A program made the translations under genes and the position numbers. From Cerasicoccus frondis (lineage in GTDB: Bacteria; Verrucomicrobiota; Verrucomicrobiia; Opitutales; Cerasicoccaceae), in the NCBI GenBank assembly GCA_031296915.1, contig JAVDPC010000023.1, positions 42,405-106,404 on the forward strand: a stretch of DNA of 64,000 bases, written 5' to 3'. Position 1 is the first letter of the stretch, and every line of letters starts with the position of its first letter. Of the stretch, positions 8,789 to 19,005 are shown one piece after another. The notes under the pieces are model-generated. The model was given only the letters and a program-made list of their open reading frames with translations. It was not told the DNA's origin and searched no databases.

Positions 8789-11005
8789 TCAGGCCTTCCG
8801 AACCTCCACGGCGCACGCCTTATAAGACGGCTGTCGCGACTGAGGGTCGAAAGAAGAGTGCGTAAGTTGATTAACCTCGCGGTAGTGCATCGGCGCAAAA
8901 ACCGAACCCACCGGCGTAATCGGTGTAAGGTGAGCGACGACAGTGATCGCGCCTCGACGCGAGCGCACCACCACCGAATCTTCCGGGCCAATCCCCAGTC
9001 GCTGCGCGTCTTGTGGATTGAGCTCGATGTAAGCTTTGGCGGGGTAGAGTTTGCGCAGCACATCGGACTTACCCGTGCGGGTTTGCGTGTGCCACTGTGA
9101 CGACGAGCCACGCCCCGTCATCAGTGTAAAGGGGTACTCGTCATCGGTCGGCTCGGGCAGCTCACGAGGGTGATCGTAGGCGAATTTCGCGCGCCCATTC
9201 TGGCGGAAAAACTTACCATCGGCAAAGAGGCGACGTTGCTTCTCAAACGACTCTGTGCCAGCAGGCAACGGCCATTGAATGCCGCCATGCTGCTCAATCA
9301 TCACATAGCCTTCGATGCCGGAGATGTCGCAAGGCTGACCTTTAGAAACCTCGGTCAGGATTTTGAAGACCGCTTCCGGTGAACGCCAGCGGTTGAACAT
9401 CTCACCGCAGCCCCAGTAGTGTGCGATCAGTTGAAAAATGTGGAAGTCCGCCAAGGCCTGGCCCGGCGCGCGACTCACCTTGCGTGTCCGGCCAATCCGA
9501 CGCTCGCTGTTGATGAACGTGCCGTCCTTTTCGCCCCACCCTGCGGCTGGCAAAACCAGGTCGGCCATCTGCGCCGTTTCGGTGCTGTGATACATGTCCT
9601 GCACCACAAGGAAATCGAGTTTCTCGCGCAGGCGGTTCCAACGGTTTTGATTGATCCACGAGTGCGCGGTGTTCGTCGCGATAATCCACAGCCCCTTAAT
9701 ATCGCCGCGCTCCACACCTTCCAAAATCTGATCGTAGCTCCAGCTGTCTCCCTGTGGAATGCAGGATTCGTCGATCCCCAGAATGCCAGCAACTTTAGCC
9801 CGGTCCTCTGCAACGGTAAACTTATGACCGCCCAGTAAGTTCGTAGAATTGCTAAAGAGGCGCGACCCCATAGCATTACACTGGCCGGTAATTGAGTTAG
9901 CGCCCGTGCCCGGTTTGCCGATGTTGCCCGTGAGCAGCGCGAGGTTGATGATCGCCTGGGCGACCCGGGTGCCTTCGTAGCTTTGGTTGACGCCCATTGT
10001 CCACCAAAGCGACACACGTTTGCCGCTACCGATTTGCTGGGCTACCTTGAAAATAGCTTCGGGCTCAAGTCCCGAAAGGTTTGCGACGGTCGACAAGTCG
10101 TAGTCGCCATCCAGCAAAAACTTTTTGAACTCTGTAAAACCGTCGGTGCTGGCGTCGACAAATTCCTCGTTTACCCAGTCGTTCTCAATGAGCAAACGCG
10201 CCAAGCCGTAAAACAATGCAAGGTCAGACTTGGGCTTGAGCGGCAAGTGCTGCGTCGCTGCCATGGCCGTCTCGGTGCTCCGCGGATCAATGACGATAAT
10301 CTCGGGATTGCGCTGATTGCGCATGACTCGCTGCCACATGATCGGGTGCGTGATGCACAGGTTCGACCCAACAAAAATCAAGACGTCCGATTCTTCGAAA
10401 TCCAGGTAGGTGTATGGCGGCGAATCGAAGCCGAAGGATTCCTTGTAAGCGGCAACCGCAGTAGCCATACATTGCCGGGTATTGCCATCACCATGCACCA
10501 TGCCGATGCCAAACTTGCAGAGAGAGCCCAAGAACGCCATTTCCTCACTCGGAATCTGGCCGGTGCTCAACCAAGACAGAGCTTGCGCGCCGTGCTCACG
10601 CTTAATGCCCTTGAAACGCGTCACCATTTCCAGCAGGGCCTCTTCCCAAGAGATCGGCTGGAGCTTGCCACTCGCGTCACGCAGGAGCGGAGTCGTCGCG
10701 CGATCATTCGCTTTGAGCGGAGCGAGGGACTCCCAGCCCTTCGGGCATGCCATGCCCAGATTGACCGGATAATGCTTGTTCGCAGATAGATTAAACGCCT
10801 GGTCGTCCTTCAGATGGACCTTCAGCGAGCAGCCCGTCGCGCAGTATCCGCATACACTTTCGGTAGTAGCGTCCGGCTGTTGCAACATAGGCAGTTGGCC
10901 CAGGCCGAACTCCGACGGACGCTGGACGATCTCCTTGGTCAGCGGGCCATTCCATTGGCGGAACGCAGTATTGGACTCAGGACGTGGTGCAAAACGTGTC
11001 TTCAT
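8789..11005 (-). CDS. nasA: Assimilatory nitrate reductase catalytic subunit
   Basis: A 738-residue molybdopterin enzyme that reduces nitrate to nitrite. The N-terminal [4Fe-4S] motif is C52-x2-C55-x3-C59-x27-C87 ([16 protein letters not shown]). The chain continues through molybdopterin-guanine-dinucleotide binding regions ([36 protein letters not shown]) and a C-terminal MopB domain ([17 protein letters not shown]). No Tat signal is present, so it should be cytoplasmic, and it lacks the C-terminal [2Fe-2S] domain of the longer Klebsiella-type NasA. The start overlaps the anchor-subunit stop by 4 bp (ATGA), a sign of translational coupling and probable complex formation. Confidence 0.92.
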   Translation of the reverse strand: MKTRFAPRPESNTAFRQWNGPLTKEIVQRPSEFGLGQLPMLQQPDATTESVCGYCATGCSLKVHLKDDQAFNLSANKHYPVNLGMACPKGWESLAPLKANDRATTPLLRDASGKLQPISWEEALLEMVTRFKGIKREHGAQALSWLSTGQIPSEEMAFLGSLCKFGIGMVHGDGNTRQCMATAVAAYKESFGFDSPPYTYLDFEESDVLIFVGSNLCITHPIMWQRVMRNQRNPEIIVIDPRSTETAMAATQHLPLKPKSDLALFYGLARLLIENDWVNEEFVDASTDGFTEFKKFLLDGDYDLSTVANLSGLEPEAIFKVAQQIGSGKRVSLWWTMGVNQSYEGTRVAQAIINLALLTGNIGKPGTGANSITGQCNAMGSRLFSNSTNLLGGHKFTVAEDRAKVAGILGIDESCIPQGDSWSYDQILEGVERGDIKGLWIIATNTAHSWINQNRWNRLREKLDFLVVQDMYHSTETAQMADLVLPAAGWGEKDGTFINSERRIGRTRKVSRAPGQALADFHIFQLIAHYWGCGEMFNRWRSPEAVFKILTEVSKGQPCDISGIEGYVMIEQHGGIQWPLPAGTESFEKQRRLFADGKFFRQNGRAKFAYDHPRELPEPTDDEYPFTLMTGRGSSSQWHTQTRTGKSDVLRKLYPAKAYIELNPQDAQRLGIGPEDSVVVRSRRGAITVVAHLTPITPVGSVFAPMHYREVNQLTHSSFDPQSRQPSYKACAVEVRKA

Positions 11006-12558
11006 GATGCGATTCCTCCAGGCATTTTGGGCGCAGCAACGGCGCGAAAGAACAGATAGCGTTCAGCAATTTCCCCGCCAAGTATTAGCAGAGCCCCACC
11101 AAGGGCGAAGGCGGATTGAGCGCCGAACCAGAGCATCAGCACACCGATTAAAGTGAAAAGCCAACGCGCGAGGAAGACTTCACGCTCGCAGTCCAGTTGA
11201 ATAAGGGCTGAGTGCTTTCCAGGCGTGAACTCGGTATTGCAAAGTTCAATCATGCCTAAGACATCGACCAAGCCTTTGAAGAAAATGCCCAACGTCAGAG
11301 AAATGAAACTGACAGGACAGGCGCCAAAGACGCATCCTCCTACCCCCGCCGCAATCGCCGCAGTGCCGAAGAAACGCGCACTGGAGTAACCAAAGCGCCA
11401 GAATGGACGTTGCGTGTCGGCGTAAATCATCACCGAGGTAAAGACGCCGGCCAGGCCGATGGCGACCGTCGCCCAAAGAGCAATGCTCGGAATTTCAAAC
11501 GGCAGTTGAAAAAATTGAGTGGCGGTCAAGCCGAACAAGAGCGGTGCGTATCCCCCAAAAGTAACGATCTCACGACTAAGCCAGGAGTGCGTGACCCCAA
11601 GGAATGCACGCCAAGCTTTTAGTGGCTGGCCGAGATGCAAAACACTCGCCGCCAGACCAACCATGGCAAAGAGGCTTGCGGCAACCAGGAGTGGCGTCTG
11701 GTGAGTCGACCAGATCGCTGCCGCCGCCGCCAGACCAACCGAAACCTGCGTTAACGAAAGCATGATGACCAGCGGCCAATGCGCATGCTGCGGTCGCAAG
11801 GCGGTAGCGTCTCCAGCCACGGCGTCCTGCGGCACAGTGCGAGCTGAAACGTATGATGTTGTCGGCTTGGTATAGGACTGGTGAGGAGCAGCGGGCAAGA
11901 AGGCTGGTGCGTGCGCTTCCATCGCTTTGCGTTGCAAAGTTTCCTGACTAACGGTGGTGATGCGGATGGCCTCAGTCGGGCAGGACTGAACGCAAGCCGG
12001 CGCTTCACCCACCGAAAGGCGGCTGTAGCACATGTCGCACTTGCGCACGATGCCCAGACGTTTGCTATATTTCGGCACATCGTAGGGGCACTTGAGCACA
12101 CAGTATTGGCAGCCGATACATTGATCATCAAGGTGGAGCACAATGCCCGTCTTCGGATCTTTTTCATAGGCGTTGACCGGGCAGCCGTTCAGACAGCCAG
12201 GGTCCACACAGTGATGGCAAGCCGTGGTGATCGTCTGCTGGTAAGCTTTGTTTTCACGGACTCCTTGAATCAAACCAACATCGCGCCAGGTTTCATTTTC
12301 TTCCAAGCCATTCAGGCTGTGGCACCCTGCCACGCAGGCCTTGCAGCCAGTGCAGCGATCAAGATCCACTTCAAAGGCAAACTGCTCGCCCGCCTTGGGA
12401 TTCTCCAAGGGAATAAGCTCGCGAAAAGGGCCTTCAAAATCACCAGTGTCGAAGCGACGTGAGAAGTCCGCGACCGGTGTTTGGAGCTGCGCCTGTTCGC
12501 GCAACAACCGGTCGATCGGAGTTTCTTCGGTGTCAGCTGACTGGAAATTGGAAATCAT
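11002..12558 (-). CDS. Fused DmsB-DmsC-type ferredoxin and membrane anchor
   Basis: A 518-residue fusion. Residues about 65-200 carry four clusters of cysteines ([50 protein letters not shown] with PACVQSCP), as in DmsB-type four-cluster ferredoxins. Residues about 255-515 contain eight hydrophobic helices with DmsC/NrfD-like character ([34 protein letters not shown]), a family that oxidises menaquinol or ubiquinol. It is first in the operon and overlaps nasA by 4 bp. Inference: it draws electrons from the quinol pool and feeds cytoplasmic NasA, rather than NasA using soluble ferredoxin or NADH. Its start at 12558 lies about 25 bases after the predicted sigma-54 transcription start. Confidence 0.88.
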   Translation of the reverse strand: MISNFQSADTEETPIDRLLREQAQLQTPVADFSRRFDTGDFEGPFRELIPLENPKAGEQFAFEVDLDRCTGCKACVAGCHSLNGLEENETWRDVGLIQGVRENKAYQQTITTACHHCVDPGCLNGCPVNAYEKDPKTGIVLHLDDQCIGCQYCVLKCPYDVPKYSKRLGIVRKCDMCYSRLSVGEAPACVQSCPTEAIRITTVSQETLQRKAMEAHAPAFLPAAPHQSYTKPTTSYVSARTVPQDAVAGDATALRPQHAHWPLVIMLSLTQVSVGLAAAAAIWSTHQTPLLVAASLFAMVGLAASVLHLGQPLKAWRAFLGVTHSWLSREIVTFGGYAPLLFGLTATQFFQLPFEIPSIALWATVAIGLAGVFTSVMIYADTQRPFWRFGYSSARFFGTAAIAAGVGGCVFGACPVSFISLTLGIFFKGLVDVLGMIELCNTEFTPGKHSALIQLDCEREVFLARWLFTLIGVLMLWFGAQSAFALGGALLILGGEIAERYLFFRAVAAPKMPGGIAS

Positions 12559-12592
12559 CTACTTTGATCAATAAATTTGATGCCAATTGTAA

Positions 12593-12608
12593 TGCAGCGC
12601 ATGTGCCA
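12593..12608 (-). promoter_or_regulatory. Sigma-54 (-24/-12) promoter of the nas operon
   Basis: On the minus strand the sequence is TGGCACATGCGCTGCA: a perfect TGGCAC -24 element and CTGCA as the -12 element, with GG and GC separated by exactly 10 bases. The predicted start is near 12583, about 25 bases before the anchor-subunit ATG. Sigma-54 control of nitrogen assimilation is common in other bacteria. Confidence 0.7.
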
Positions 12609-12655
12609 AATGCCCTCAATGGAGCATAAACCAACGCGCTATTTGCTCACGCATA

Positions 12656-12708
12656 ACATGAATGCAATTCATACATACTCCGATTACGCATGAATTCTAA
12701 GAATTCGC
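12656..12708. promoter_or_regulatory. Enhancer-like dyads upstream of the nas promoter
   Basis: ACATGAATGCAATTCATAC (12656-12674) is a nearly perfect dyad, ATGAAT-GCA-ATTCAT. A second site at 12688-12708 contains GCATGAATTC and an inverted GAATTC. The first dyad centre (12665) lies 70.5 bases from the GC of the -12 element, exactly the spacing found upstream of nrtA. The position suits a sigma-54 activator; the activator itself is not in the window. Confidence 0.55.
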
Positions 12709-12833
12709 AGCCTTGACCGCGAAATTGACACTTCAGACGTAAGGAATGAGTTTTTGAAAAACCGCTACTGATGAAAAATTTAGTCATAATCGGGATTCAT
12801 CAGCAGTTCCAAATGGCTAGTTTTGAGCAGCGA

Positions 12834-13703
12834 TCACATCGAGGAGGCCGCTTGAGCTGGATCTGACGCCGCAGATTCGACTTCTGGATCGAACCGAATT
12901 GGCCCTCCGCCATGCTTTTCGGCCTCGCAATCGTCCAGGAACTGCAGGAGTCGCTGACGATAAGCGTAAAATTTGTCCGTTTCCATGATCTCCTCACGGC
13001 TGCGCGGACGCTCGAAATCAATTTTCATCACCTGCCCAACTTTCGCCCGTGGACCGTTGGTCATCATACAAATGCGGTCGCACATGAAGATCGCTTCGTC
13101 CGGGTCGTGTGTAATGATCATCGTGGTGATGTGCTCGCGGTCAAGGATGCCGAGAATCACGTCCTGCAGCTCCATGCGCGTCAATGAGTCGAGGCGGCCA
13201 AAAGGCTCATCCAGCAGCAGCACCTTGGGCTTCAGCGCGATGGCGCGGGCGATGCCGACGCGTTGCTGCATGCCGCCAGAGAGCTCACGCGGATACTTGT
13301 GCATGGCGTCAGCGAGGCCGACCACGCTCAGCGAGTATTCCACGATGACGCGGCGCTGTTGCTTGGAGGCGTGCGGGTAAACCTGCTTCACGCCCATCAT
13401 GACGTTTTGAAAAGCCGTCATCCAAGGCAGCAAACAAGGCGCCTGGAAAACCACGGCACGGTCAGGCCCAGGACCGTCGATTTCCTTACCGGCGACCACA
13501 ATGCCGCCGTCTGAGATGTCATTGAGCCCGGCAACCATGGTTAGCACCGTGGATTTGCCGCAGCCGGAGTGACCGATCACGCCGATCACTTCGCCCTTTT
13601 TAATGGTCAGGTTAAAACCGTCGACAACCTTTACGGCCTCTCCGAAGGGATTCGGATAAGCTTTAACGAGGTTGGAAATTTCTACGTATCTTTCGTCAAT
13701 CAT
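12834..13703 (-). CDS. nrtD: Nitrate ABC transporter ATPase, NrtD-like
   Basis: A 289-residue ABC ATPase that powers nitrate import. Walker A is GHSGCGKST, the Q-loop region is [18 protein letters not shown], the ABC signature is [17 protein letters not shown], Walker B is [12 protein letters not shown] and the switch His is in [11 protein letters not shown]. Both the sequence and the position after a second ATPase match the NrtC/NrtD pair. Unlike cyanobacterial NrtC it has no fused substrate-binding domain. A short acidic C-terminal tail (about 245-289) extends beyond the core. It is the last gene of the nrtABCD run; the next gene downstream has its own promoter. Confidence 0.9.
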   Translation of the reverse strand: MIDERYVEISNLVKAYPNPFGEAVKVVDGFNLTIKKGEVIGVIGHSGCGKSTVLTMVAGLNDISDGGIVVAGKEIDGPGPDRAVVFQAPCLLPWMTAFQNVMMGVKQVYPHASKQQRRVIVEYSLSVVGLADAMHKYPRELSGGMQQRVGIARAIALKPKVLLLDEPFGRLDSLTRMELQDVILGILDREHITTMIITHDPDEAIFMCDRICMMTNGPRAKVGQVMKIDFERPRSREEIMETDKFYAYRQRLLQFLDDCEAEKHGGGPIRFDPEVESAASDPAQAASSM

Positions 13704-13731
13704 GGTATGTCAGCGTTGATGATTGAGGGTG

Positions 13732-14589
13732 TTAGGCGGACCGCTTCGTCGCGGAATAATCGATTGGTTGAATGTCCGGCATGCTGAGGCCCTTATCGAC
13801 GCGGAGCATCTTGGCCTCTTTGTTCATGGCGGTCATGAAGTGGATGATCTCGTTGCGCAGATGCTTGAATTCGGGGTTCGTATTCAGCGTTGTGCGATCA
13901 CGAGGGCGATCGAGCGTTACAGGGAAAGACTCAGCCAATGTGGCTCCCGGGCCCATGGTCAGCGGAACAATCCGGTCGGCGAGCAACACGGCTTCGTCCA
14001 CATCGTTGGTGATCATCACCACCGTACGCTTGTCTTCTTCCCAAATGCGGACGAGCTCGTCTTGCAAATTGGCGCGGGTCAAGGCGTCGAGCGCGGAAAG
14101 CGGCTCGTCCATCACCAGAACTTCAGGCTGCATTGAAAGCGTGCGAGCCAGCGAAACGCGTTGACGCATGCCGCCAGAGAGCTCACTGGGCTTCTTGTTG
14201 CGGGCTGGCGTAAGACTCACCATTTCGATGTAGCGCTCCACGTGCTCCTTCCGCTGCGCCTTGCTGTAGTGCGGGAAAACCTGCTTGGCGGCGAGCTCGA
14301 TGTTACCATAAACCGTGAGCCACGGCAGCAGTGAATAATTTTGAAACACGATGCCGAGGTGCGGGCCCGGCTTGGTGACCTCCTTGCCCTTGAGCTTGAT
14401 CACGCCGCTATCGGGGCGCAACAAACCGGTGAGTAGGGAAACCAGGGTGCTCTTGCCGCTGCCGGAGAATCCGACTACGGCGATGAACTCATTCTCCTCC
14501 ACGGAGAGAGATGCGTCGCGCAAGACTTCGGTCCGAAAACCGTCCGGACCGAAGCCCACGCTGACATTTTCCATTTCCAGGAAAGCCAT
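13732..14589 (-). CDS. nrtC: Nitrate ABC transporter ATPase, NrtC-like
   Basis: The second ABC ATPase of the transporter, 285 residues. Walker A is [10 protein letters not shown]-loop [17 protein letters not shown], signature [17 protein letters not shown], Walker [13 protein letters not shown]. The switch residue is Asn, not His (MITNDVDEA), as far as the sequence shows. That would make this half-site weak, so the pair may act as an asymmetric heterodimer with one fully canonical ATPase (the downstream one, [10 protein letters not shown]). Residues 240-285 form a charged tail. Gaps to the neighbouring genes are 28 and 38 bp. Confidence 0.87.
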   Translation of the reverse strand: MAFLEMENVSVGFGPDGFRTEVLRDASLSVEENEFIAVVGFSGSGKSTLVSLLTGLLRPDSGVIKLKGKEVTKPGPHLGIVFQNYSLLPWLTVYGNIELAAKQVFPHYSKAQRKEHVERYIEMVSLTPARNKKPSELSGGMRQRVSLARTLSMQPEVLVMDEPLSALDALTRANLQDELVRIWEEDKRTVVMITNDVDEAVLLADRIVPLTMGPGATLAESFPVTLDRPRDRTTLNTNPEFKHLRNEIIHFMTAMNKEAKMLRVDKGLSMPDIQPIDYSATKRSA

Positions 14590-14627
14590 GATAACGTTGT
14601 CGTTAAAAGTTACTTTGCAGTGCAGAG

Positions 14628-16190
14628 TTAGATTGCAGTCGGGGCGCCGTCGAAGGACACCGAGCGCTGCAGAACAATCATGATGCGGTCGAGCAAGAGG
14701 CCGACAGCGCCGACCACGAAGACCACCACGAACATCTGGGCAAAGGTCTGTGAAGAACCATTGTTAAACATGTCCCAGACGAACTTACCAATGCCTTCAC
14801 TGGAGGAAAGCAGCTCGGCGGCAATGAGCACCATCCACCCAACGCCGAGGGAGATGCGCAGGCCTGCAAAAATAAGTGGCAGCGCGGATGGCAAGACGAT
14901 CTTGAACAGACGACTGACGAAGCCCAGGCGCAACACGCGGGCGACGTTCACGTGATCCTTTTCCACTGAGGCAACACCGAGAGCAGTGTTGACCAGTGTT
15001 GGCCACAGCGAACAGAGCGCTACCGTGATCGCCGAAGAGAGAAACGCCGGGTGAACGGGCGCCAGCTCGGGGTCGGAGATGAATCCGCCAACGATGATGA
15101 ATACAATCGGAAGCCAGACAATCGGCGACACCGGCTTAAACAGCGCAATGAGCGGAGTCAATGCGGCCATGCAAACGCGACTCAAACCACAAACAACCCC
15201 CAGCGGGACAGCGATCGCGGTGCCAATGAAGAAGCCGACAAACACGCACCATACACTGCGGGCGATCTGACGCGGGAAGGTCCAGGGACGGGAGTATTCA
15301 CTCTCAGAAATACGGGCGATGGCATCCTGCTTCTTGAGCACCTTTTCAGCGGCGTCAAATGTAGCCTTGCCCCCAGCAGCGGTCAGGAACGTGGCTTCGA
15401 GCTCATTTAGTTCAGACTCTTCACCAGCAATCTTGAGCGACTGGTTACCAGCGGTCAGGTAATCAAGGCGTTTGCTCAAATATTGAAGCTCTTCTTCGTA
15501 ACCATTGTATTCTGAGCGAACAGCTTCCATTTCTGGAAATTTCTTGGTGTAGGCCGCGTCGATCTTAGCCTTAAAGTCCTTTTGCGCCTGCTTGTCCGCT
15601 TCCTGCTTGGTATCGAAAGCGGCAACCTTCGTCAAAAATGCGTCGCGAGCCGCAGCGTCATTAACCGGCAGCTTTTCGGCTTCGGCGATCAACGCCGCCT
15701 CGGTAGCCTTGGACTCGTCACGCGAGGCCTTACGCATTTCCTTGTATTGCTCCTGTAAGGGTGCAGCTTCGGCATCGATCTTCGCCTTGGCGGTCGCTTC
15801 GAGTTCATCGAGCTTTACCTTGGCGACGGCGGCGAGCGGCTCAAGCTCCGCGATACGTGCTTCGACGACAGCTAAAGCTTGCTCGCGGGCTTCACCTTCC
15901 AGCAGAAAGTCGGTCGCCTTTTGGTTTTCGCGGACGTGAAAGGTCCAGATGCCGTCAGCGGCGCTCTTCACCACACCAGGGGTCGGCACTTCGCCAGCCT
16001 TGGTCGTGTGGCGCGGCGCCAGGTAAGTCCAGACACCAAGGAAAACTACAAAGGTTACAATCGGCACGCCAATGAAGAGCAAAATTTTGCGAACTTGCTC
16101 CGGCGGATTTTCGCCACAAATCAGGCGAACGACGGGATCGAAGACCTGGAGGCCTGCGACGTCGAGTGCTTTGAGTATTTTGAATTTCAT
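14628..16190 (-). CDS. nrtB: Nitrate ABC permease NrtB with coiled-coil insertion
   Basis: The membrane subunit of the importer, but at 520 residues nearly twice the usual length of about 275. Residues 35-57 form the first helix, followed by [15 protein letters not shown], which matches the loop after TM1 in NrtB/SsuC permeases. About 200 residues (roughly 96-295) are then inserted: rich in Ala, Glu and Lys with heptad-like spacing, clearly a coiled coil. The normal permease resumes at [20 protein letters not shown] and includes the cytoplasmic coupling segment [18 protein letters not shown]. By topology the coil should be on the periplasmic side. The frame is continuous. Confidence 0.88.
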   Translation of the reverse strand: MKFKILKALDVAGLQVFDPVVRLICGENPPEQVRKILLFIGVPIVTFVVFLGVWTYLAPRHTTKAGEVPTPGVVKSAADGIWTFHVRENQKATDFLLEGEAREQALAVVEARIAELEPLAAVAKVKLDELEATAKAKIDAEAAPLQEQYKEMRKASRDESKATEAALIAEAEKLPVNDAAARDAFLTKVAAFDTKQEADKQAQKDFKAKIDAAYTKKFPEMEAVRSEYNGYEEELQYLSKRLDYLTAGNQSLKIAGEESELNELEATFLTAAGGKATFDAAEKVLKKQDAIARISESEYSRPWTFPRQIARSVWCVFVGFFIGTAIAVPLGVVCGLSRVCMAALTPLIALFKPVSPIVWLPIVFIIVGGFISDPELAPVHPAFLSSAITVALCSLWPTLVNTALGVASVEKDHVNVARVLRLGFVSRLFKIVLPSALPLIFAGLRISLGVGWMVLIAAELLSSSEGIGKFVWDMFNNGSSQTFAQMFVVVFVVGAVGLLLDRIMIVLQRSVSFDGAPTAI

Positions 16191-16301
16191 GGAAACGGTC
16201 AGCGTTTAGTTGAAATTATGTGTTGGTTCCTCAAGCCCGGCGGCGGGATGACTCACACCGCCGGACCAAGGGACATATACGTGTTGGGGAAAGTATCTGT
16301 G

Positions 16302-17663
16302 TTACTTGGAGGCGAGGCCGTCGGGGTCCTTATTGCCGATTTTGTGGCTGTTGATGTAGCCAATCGGGTCGCGACCATCGTATTCGACGCCATCAATAAA
16401 CTCCGTGGTGGAAGGCTTGTAACCATCGGTATTCCACGGCACGTCACTGTTTTCAATGAGGCCTTCTTCAAGGAGAAGCGTAGCGGCCTGCAAATAGATG
16501 TCCGGTTGGTAGACCTTTTGAACTGTGTCGAAATACCAGCTGGCTGGCTTGGACTCAGTGATCTGACCCCAGCGGCGCATTTGCGTGAGGAACCAGATGC
16601 CGTCGCTATACCATGGGTAAGTTGCGTAGTGGTCGAAGAACACGTTGAATTCCGGCATTTCGCGGACATCGCTCTTTTGGAAGATGAATGTGCCGGTCAT
16701 GGAGTTCTTGATGACGTCGTAATCAGCGCCCACGTAGTTCGGCTGGGAGAGAATACGGACTGCTTCCTCGCGATTCACGAAGTTGCCGTCAGCATCCTTT
16801 TCGTCGAGCCACTTGCCAGCGCGGATCAGGGCCTTAACCACGGCGATGTGGGTGTTTGGGTTAGCGGCGTTCCATTCCTTGGTGACGCCAAATACCTTCT
16901 CCGGATTATTCTTCCAGACATCATAGTTGGTGGTGACGGGAACGCCAATGCCCTTGGCGACGGCTTGCTGGTTCCACGGCTCACCCACACAGTAGCCTTG
17001 AATGTTGCCCGCTTCGAGCACGGTCGGCATCATGGGGGGGGGCGTTACAGACAACTCGACTTCGGCGTCGGTGCGGCCACCAGTGTCGGACTCAGTATAC
17101 ATGCCCGGGTGAATGTCCGATGCGGCCAACCAGTAACGCAGCTCATAGTTGTGAGTGGAAACCGGGAAAACCATGCCCATCTGGAGCTTTTCACCAGCGT
17201 CGAGCTTTTCTTCGACGATCGGCTTCAAGCCCTTGGCGGAAATCGGGTGCTTCGGCGTGGGCGTGTCGAGCTCCGGGTCGTTGAACTGCATTTCTTCCCA
17301 GATGGCGTTGGAAACGGTGATGCCGTTGCCATTGAGGTCCATCGTGAAAGCAGTGATGACGTCAGCCTGCGTGCCAATGCCGATCGTGGCGGCAATTGGT
17401 TGGCCAGAGAGCATGTGAGCGCCATCCAGGTTGCCGTTGATCACGTTGTCCAGCAACGTCTTCCAGTTTGGCTGCGCAATGACTTCGGCCTGGATGCCTT
17501 CGTCTTCAAAGAAGCCCTTTTCTTTAGCGATGACCAACGGAGCACAGTCCGTGAGTTTAATAAAGCCAAACTTCAACTCGTCCTTTTCGAGGTCCAGATC
17601 GGCAAATACCGAAGTGGCGCCCAGAGCGAGAATGGCGGCAGTGTGAATGAGTGTGCGTTTCAT
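16302..17663 (-). CDS. nrtA: Nitrate-binding protein NrtA
   Basis: Periplasmic solute-binding protein of the nitrate/bicarbonate (NrtA/CmpA) family, 453 residues. A Sec signal peptide ([21 protein letters not shown]) ends near residue 21 without a lipobox cysteine, so it is probably soluble in the periplasm. Family motifs include [60 protein letters not shown] and [21 protein letters not shown] nine-C run in the coding strand (17034-17042 on the plus strand reads as nine G) encodes Pro codons. The gene heads the nrtABCD operon, with the sigma-54 promoter about 40 bases upstream of the ATG at 17663. Confidence 0.93.
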   Translation of the reverse strand: MKRTLIHTAAILALGATSVFADLDLEKDELKFGFIKLTDCAPLVIAKEKGFFEDEGIQAEVIAQPNWKTLLDNVINGNLDGAHMLSGQPIAATIGIGTQADVITAFTMDLNGNGITVSNAIWEEMQFNDPELDTPTPKHPISAKGLKPIVEEKLDAGEKLQMGMVFPVSTHNYELRYWLAASDIHPGMYTESDTGGRTDAEVELSVTPPPMMPTVLEAGNIQGYCVGEPWNQQAVAKGIGVPVTTNYDVWKNNPEKVFGVTKEWNAANPNTHIAVVKALIRAGKWLDEKDADGNFVNREEAVRILSQPNYVGADYDVIKNSMTGTFIFQKSDVREMPEFNVFFDHYATYPWYSDGIWFLTQMRRWGQITESKPASWYFDTVQKVYQPDIYLQAATLLLEEGLIENSDVPWNTDGYKPSTTEFIDGVEYDGRDPIGYINSHKIGNKDPDGLASK

Positions 17664-17716
17664 GAGTGTGTGTATTGCGAGTTAGCAGTGAAAAATTTGC
17701 GTTCGTGCCAAATTAT

Positions 17717-17732
17717 TGCACCACACATGCCA
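17717..17732 (-). promoter_or_regulatory. Sigma-54 (-24/-12) promoter of nrtABCD
   Basis: The minus strand reads TGGCATGTGTGGTGCA: TTGGCAT as the -24 element and GTGCA as the -12 element, again with exactly 10 bases between GG and GC. The predicted start is near 17706, giving a leader of about 40 bases. That is too short for the antitermination hairpin used by NasT. Confidence 0.7.
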
Positions 17733-17779
17733 ACTAGCGGAAGTGGGCCTGAATCGCTCCCCCATTAATCTCATGCGAT

Positions 17780-17874
17780 CTATGAATGATACTCATGCAA
17801 CTCAGGACCCGCATAAAACCTAAGCATGAAACACCCATGCGCGTTTTCAGCCATTACATGAACACCCCTCATGT
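17780..17874. promoter_or_regulatory. Three enhancer-like ATGAA dyads upstream of nrtA
   Basis: The three dyads are CTATGAATGATACTCATGC (17780-17798), GCATGAAACACCCATGC (17824-17840) and ACATGAACACCCCTCATGT (17856-17874). Their centres lie 70.5, 113.5 and 146.5 bases from the -12 GC. The steps of 43 and 33 bases are near whole helical turns. They share the CATGAA half-site with the dyads upstream of the nas operon. Confidence 0.55.
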
Positions 17875-17963
17875 TAAAAATAGCACAGCTGACTGCAGCT
17901 TATGCAAAATATTAGGCGCCAAAATGATGCCAATTCGACCTAAACCCGCTTAAAATAGTGCAG

Positions 17964-18971
17964 TTACGCAGATCGATAAGCGCTTGAGGAAGCATCCATA
18001 ATGGCCTGAGTCGGCACCCCACTCCACTCTGCCTGCTTGGCGCAGAGGGTTATCCAAGCAACATCAGCCGCAGAGATCTCCGTGCTTCCATTGGAGCAAA
18101 AATCGATGACCGGCTCTGGCAAGACGCCCAATCCGGCGCCGCGATCATACTCGCCACGCAAAATTTTCTCAACTCCTTGCGCCGTGCTTCCCAAAATCTG
18201 GGCGCGACGCATTTGGCGCGAAACCCGGACAATGTTCTCGGAGTCTGAGCAATAAGCGCAGCCTTTTTGGACTGCCTTCACCAAGGCTTCAAATTGTTGC
18301 GGGCGTTCAGTGATCTTGGACTTGAGCGCCAACAGGACCTTCTCAGGATGGTTCGGCGCCAAGTCATTGCTCATTGAGACTGTCCATCCCAAGCCTTCAC
18401 GCACAGCTAAGCTGTTCCAGGGCTCACCCACGCAATAACCATCCAGCGTGCCTGCACGTAAATTACGCACCGCCTGGCCCGGCGGAATAACGACGATCTT
18501 AACATCGCGACTAGGATCCAGGCGGATGCTCGTCAACCACTGACGCAGAAGGAAGTAATGGCAGGAATCCAGGGACACAACGCCCAGCTTATACAGGCGC
18601 TGCCCGCGCATGGAGCGCACCTCGGCACGAAAATCGTCGGCTGTATTCACACCACGGCTTCGTATCCTGTTCGAGAGCGTGATGGCGTTGCCTATACGAC
18701 TGGTTACCATCAACGCTTCGCAAGGTCGCGCCGCGACTTCATAGCCGATGGAAATTGACAGCGGCAGTGGCGCCAACGCATGGGCGGCATCCAATTCGCC
18801 ATAAGCAATCTTGTGCTTGATCGTCGCCCAACCGAGCTCCCATGAGAGTTGTACTTTTAAGCCAGCTTCCTGGTAGTAGCCTAGCTCGCCCGCCAAGATA
18901 TATGGCGCAGCATCAAGAAGCCGCACCAACCCGATCTTGATCGTGTTAGCATTATCTGGAGTAAGCGCCAT
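17964..18971 (-). CDS. NasS-like NrtA-family nitrate sensor
   Basis: A 335-residue relative of NrtA. IKIGLVRLLDAAPYILAGEL, WATIKHKIAYGELDAAHALA and [19 protein letters not shown] match the NasS/NrtA/CmpA group, and NasS-type proteins are the cytosolic nitrate sensors of NasS-NasT systems. I chose the ATG at 18971 because the mature fold starts just after it and no signal peptide results. Starts at 19007 or 19073 would add a hydrophobic segment but run antisense through the LysR coding region. With a longer start the protein could instead be periplasmic. No nasT (ANTAR) gene is present. The head-to-head LysR gene is the likely partner. Confidence 0.75.
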   Translation of the reverse strand: MALTPDNANTIKIGLVRLLDAAPYILAGELGYYQEAGLKVQLSWELGWATIKHKIAYGELDAAHALAPLPLSISIGYEVAARPCEALMVTSRIGNAITLSNRIRSRGVNTADDFRAEVRSMRGQRLYKLGVVSLDSCHYFLLRQWLTSIRLDPSRDVKIVVIPPGQAVRNLRAGTLDGYCVGEPWNSLAVREGLGWTVSMSNDLAPNHPEKVLLALKSKITERPQQFEALVKAVQKGCAYCSDSENIVRVSRQMRRAQILGSTAQGVEKILRGEYDRGAGLGVLPEPVIDFCSNGSTEISAADVAWITLCAKQAEWSGVPTQAIMDASSSAYRSA

Positions 18972-19005
18972 GAATGGTATGGCGATTGCTAGCCAGTTCC
19001 ATGCC

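Noticed and set aside
8789-12558. Respiratory nitrate or DMSO reductase
   Set aside because: No Tat signal, nasA-type length and the presence of nirA and nrtABCD point to assimilation.
17690-17715. Second sigma-54 promoter upstream of nrtA at TGGCACGAACG
   Set aside because: The GG to GC distance is seven, not ten bases.
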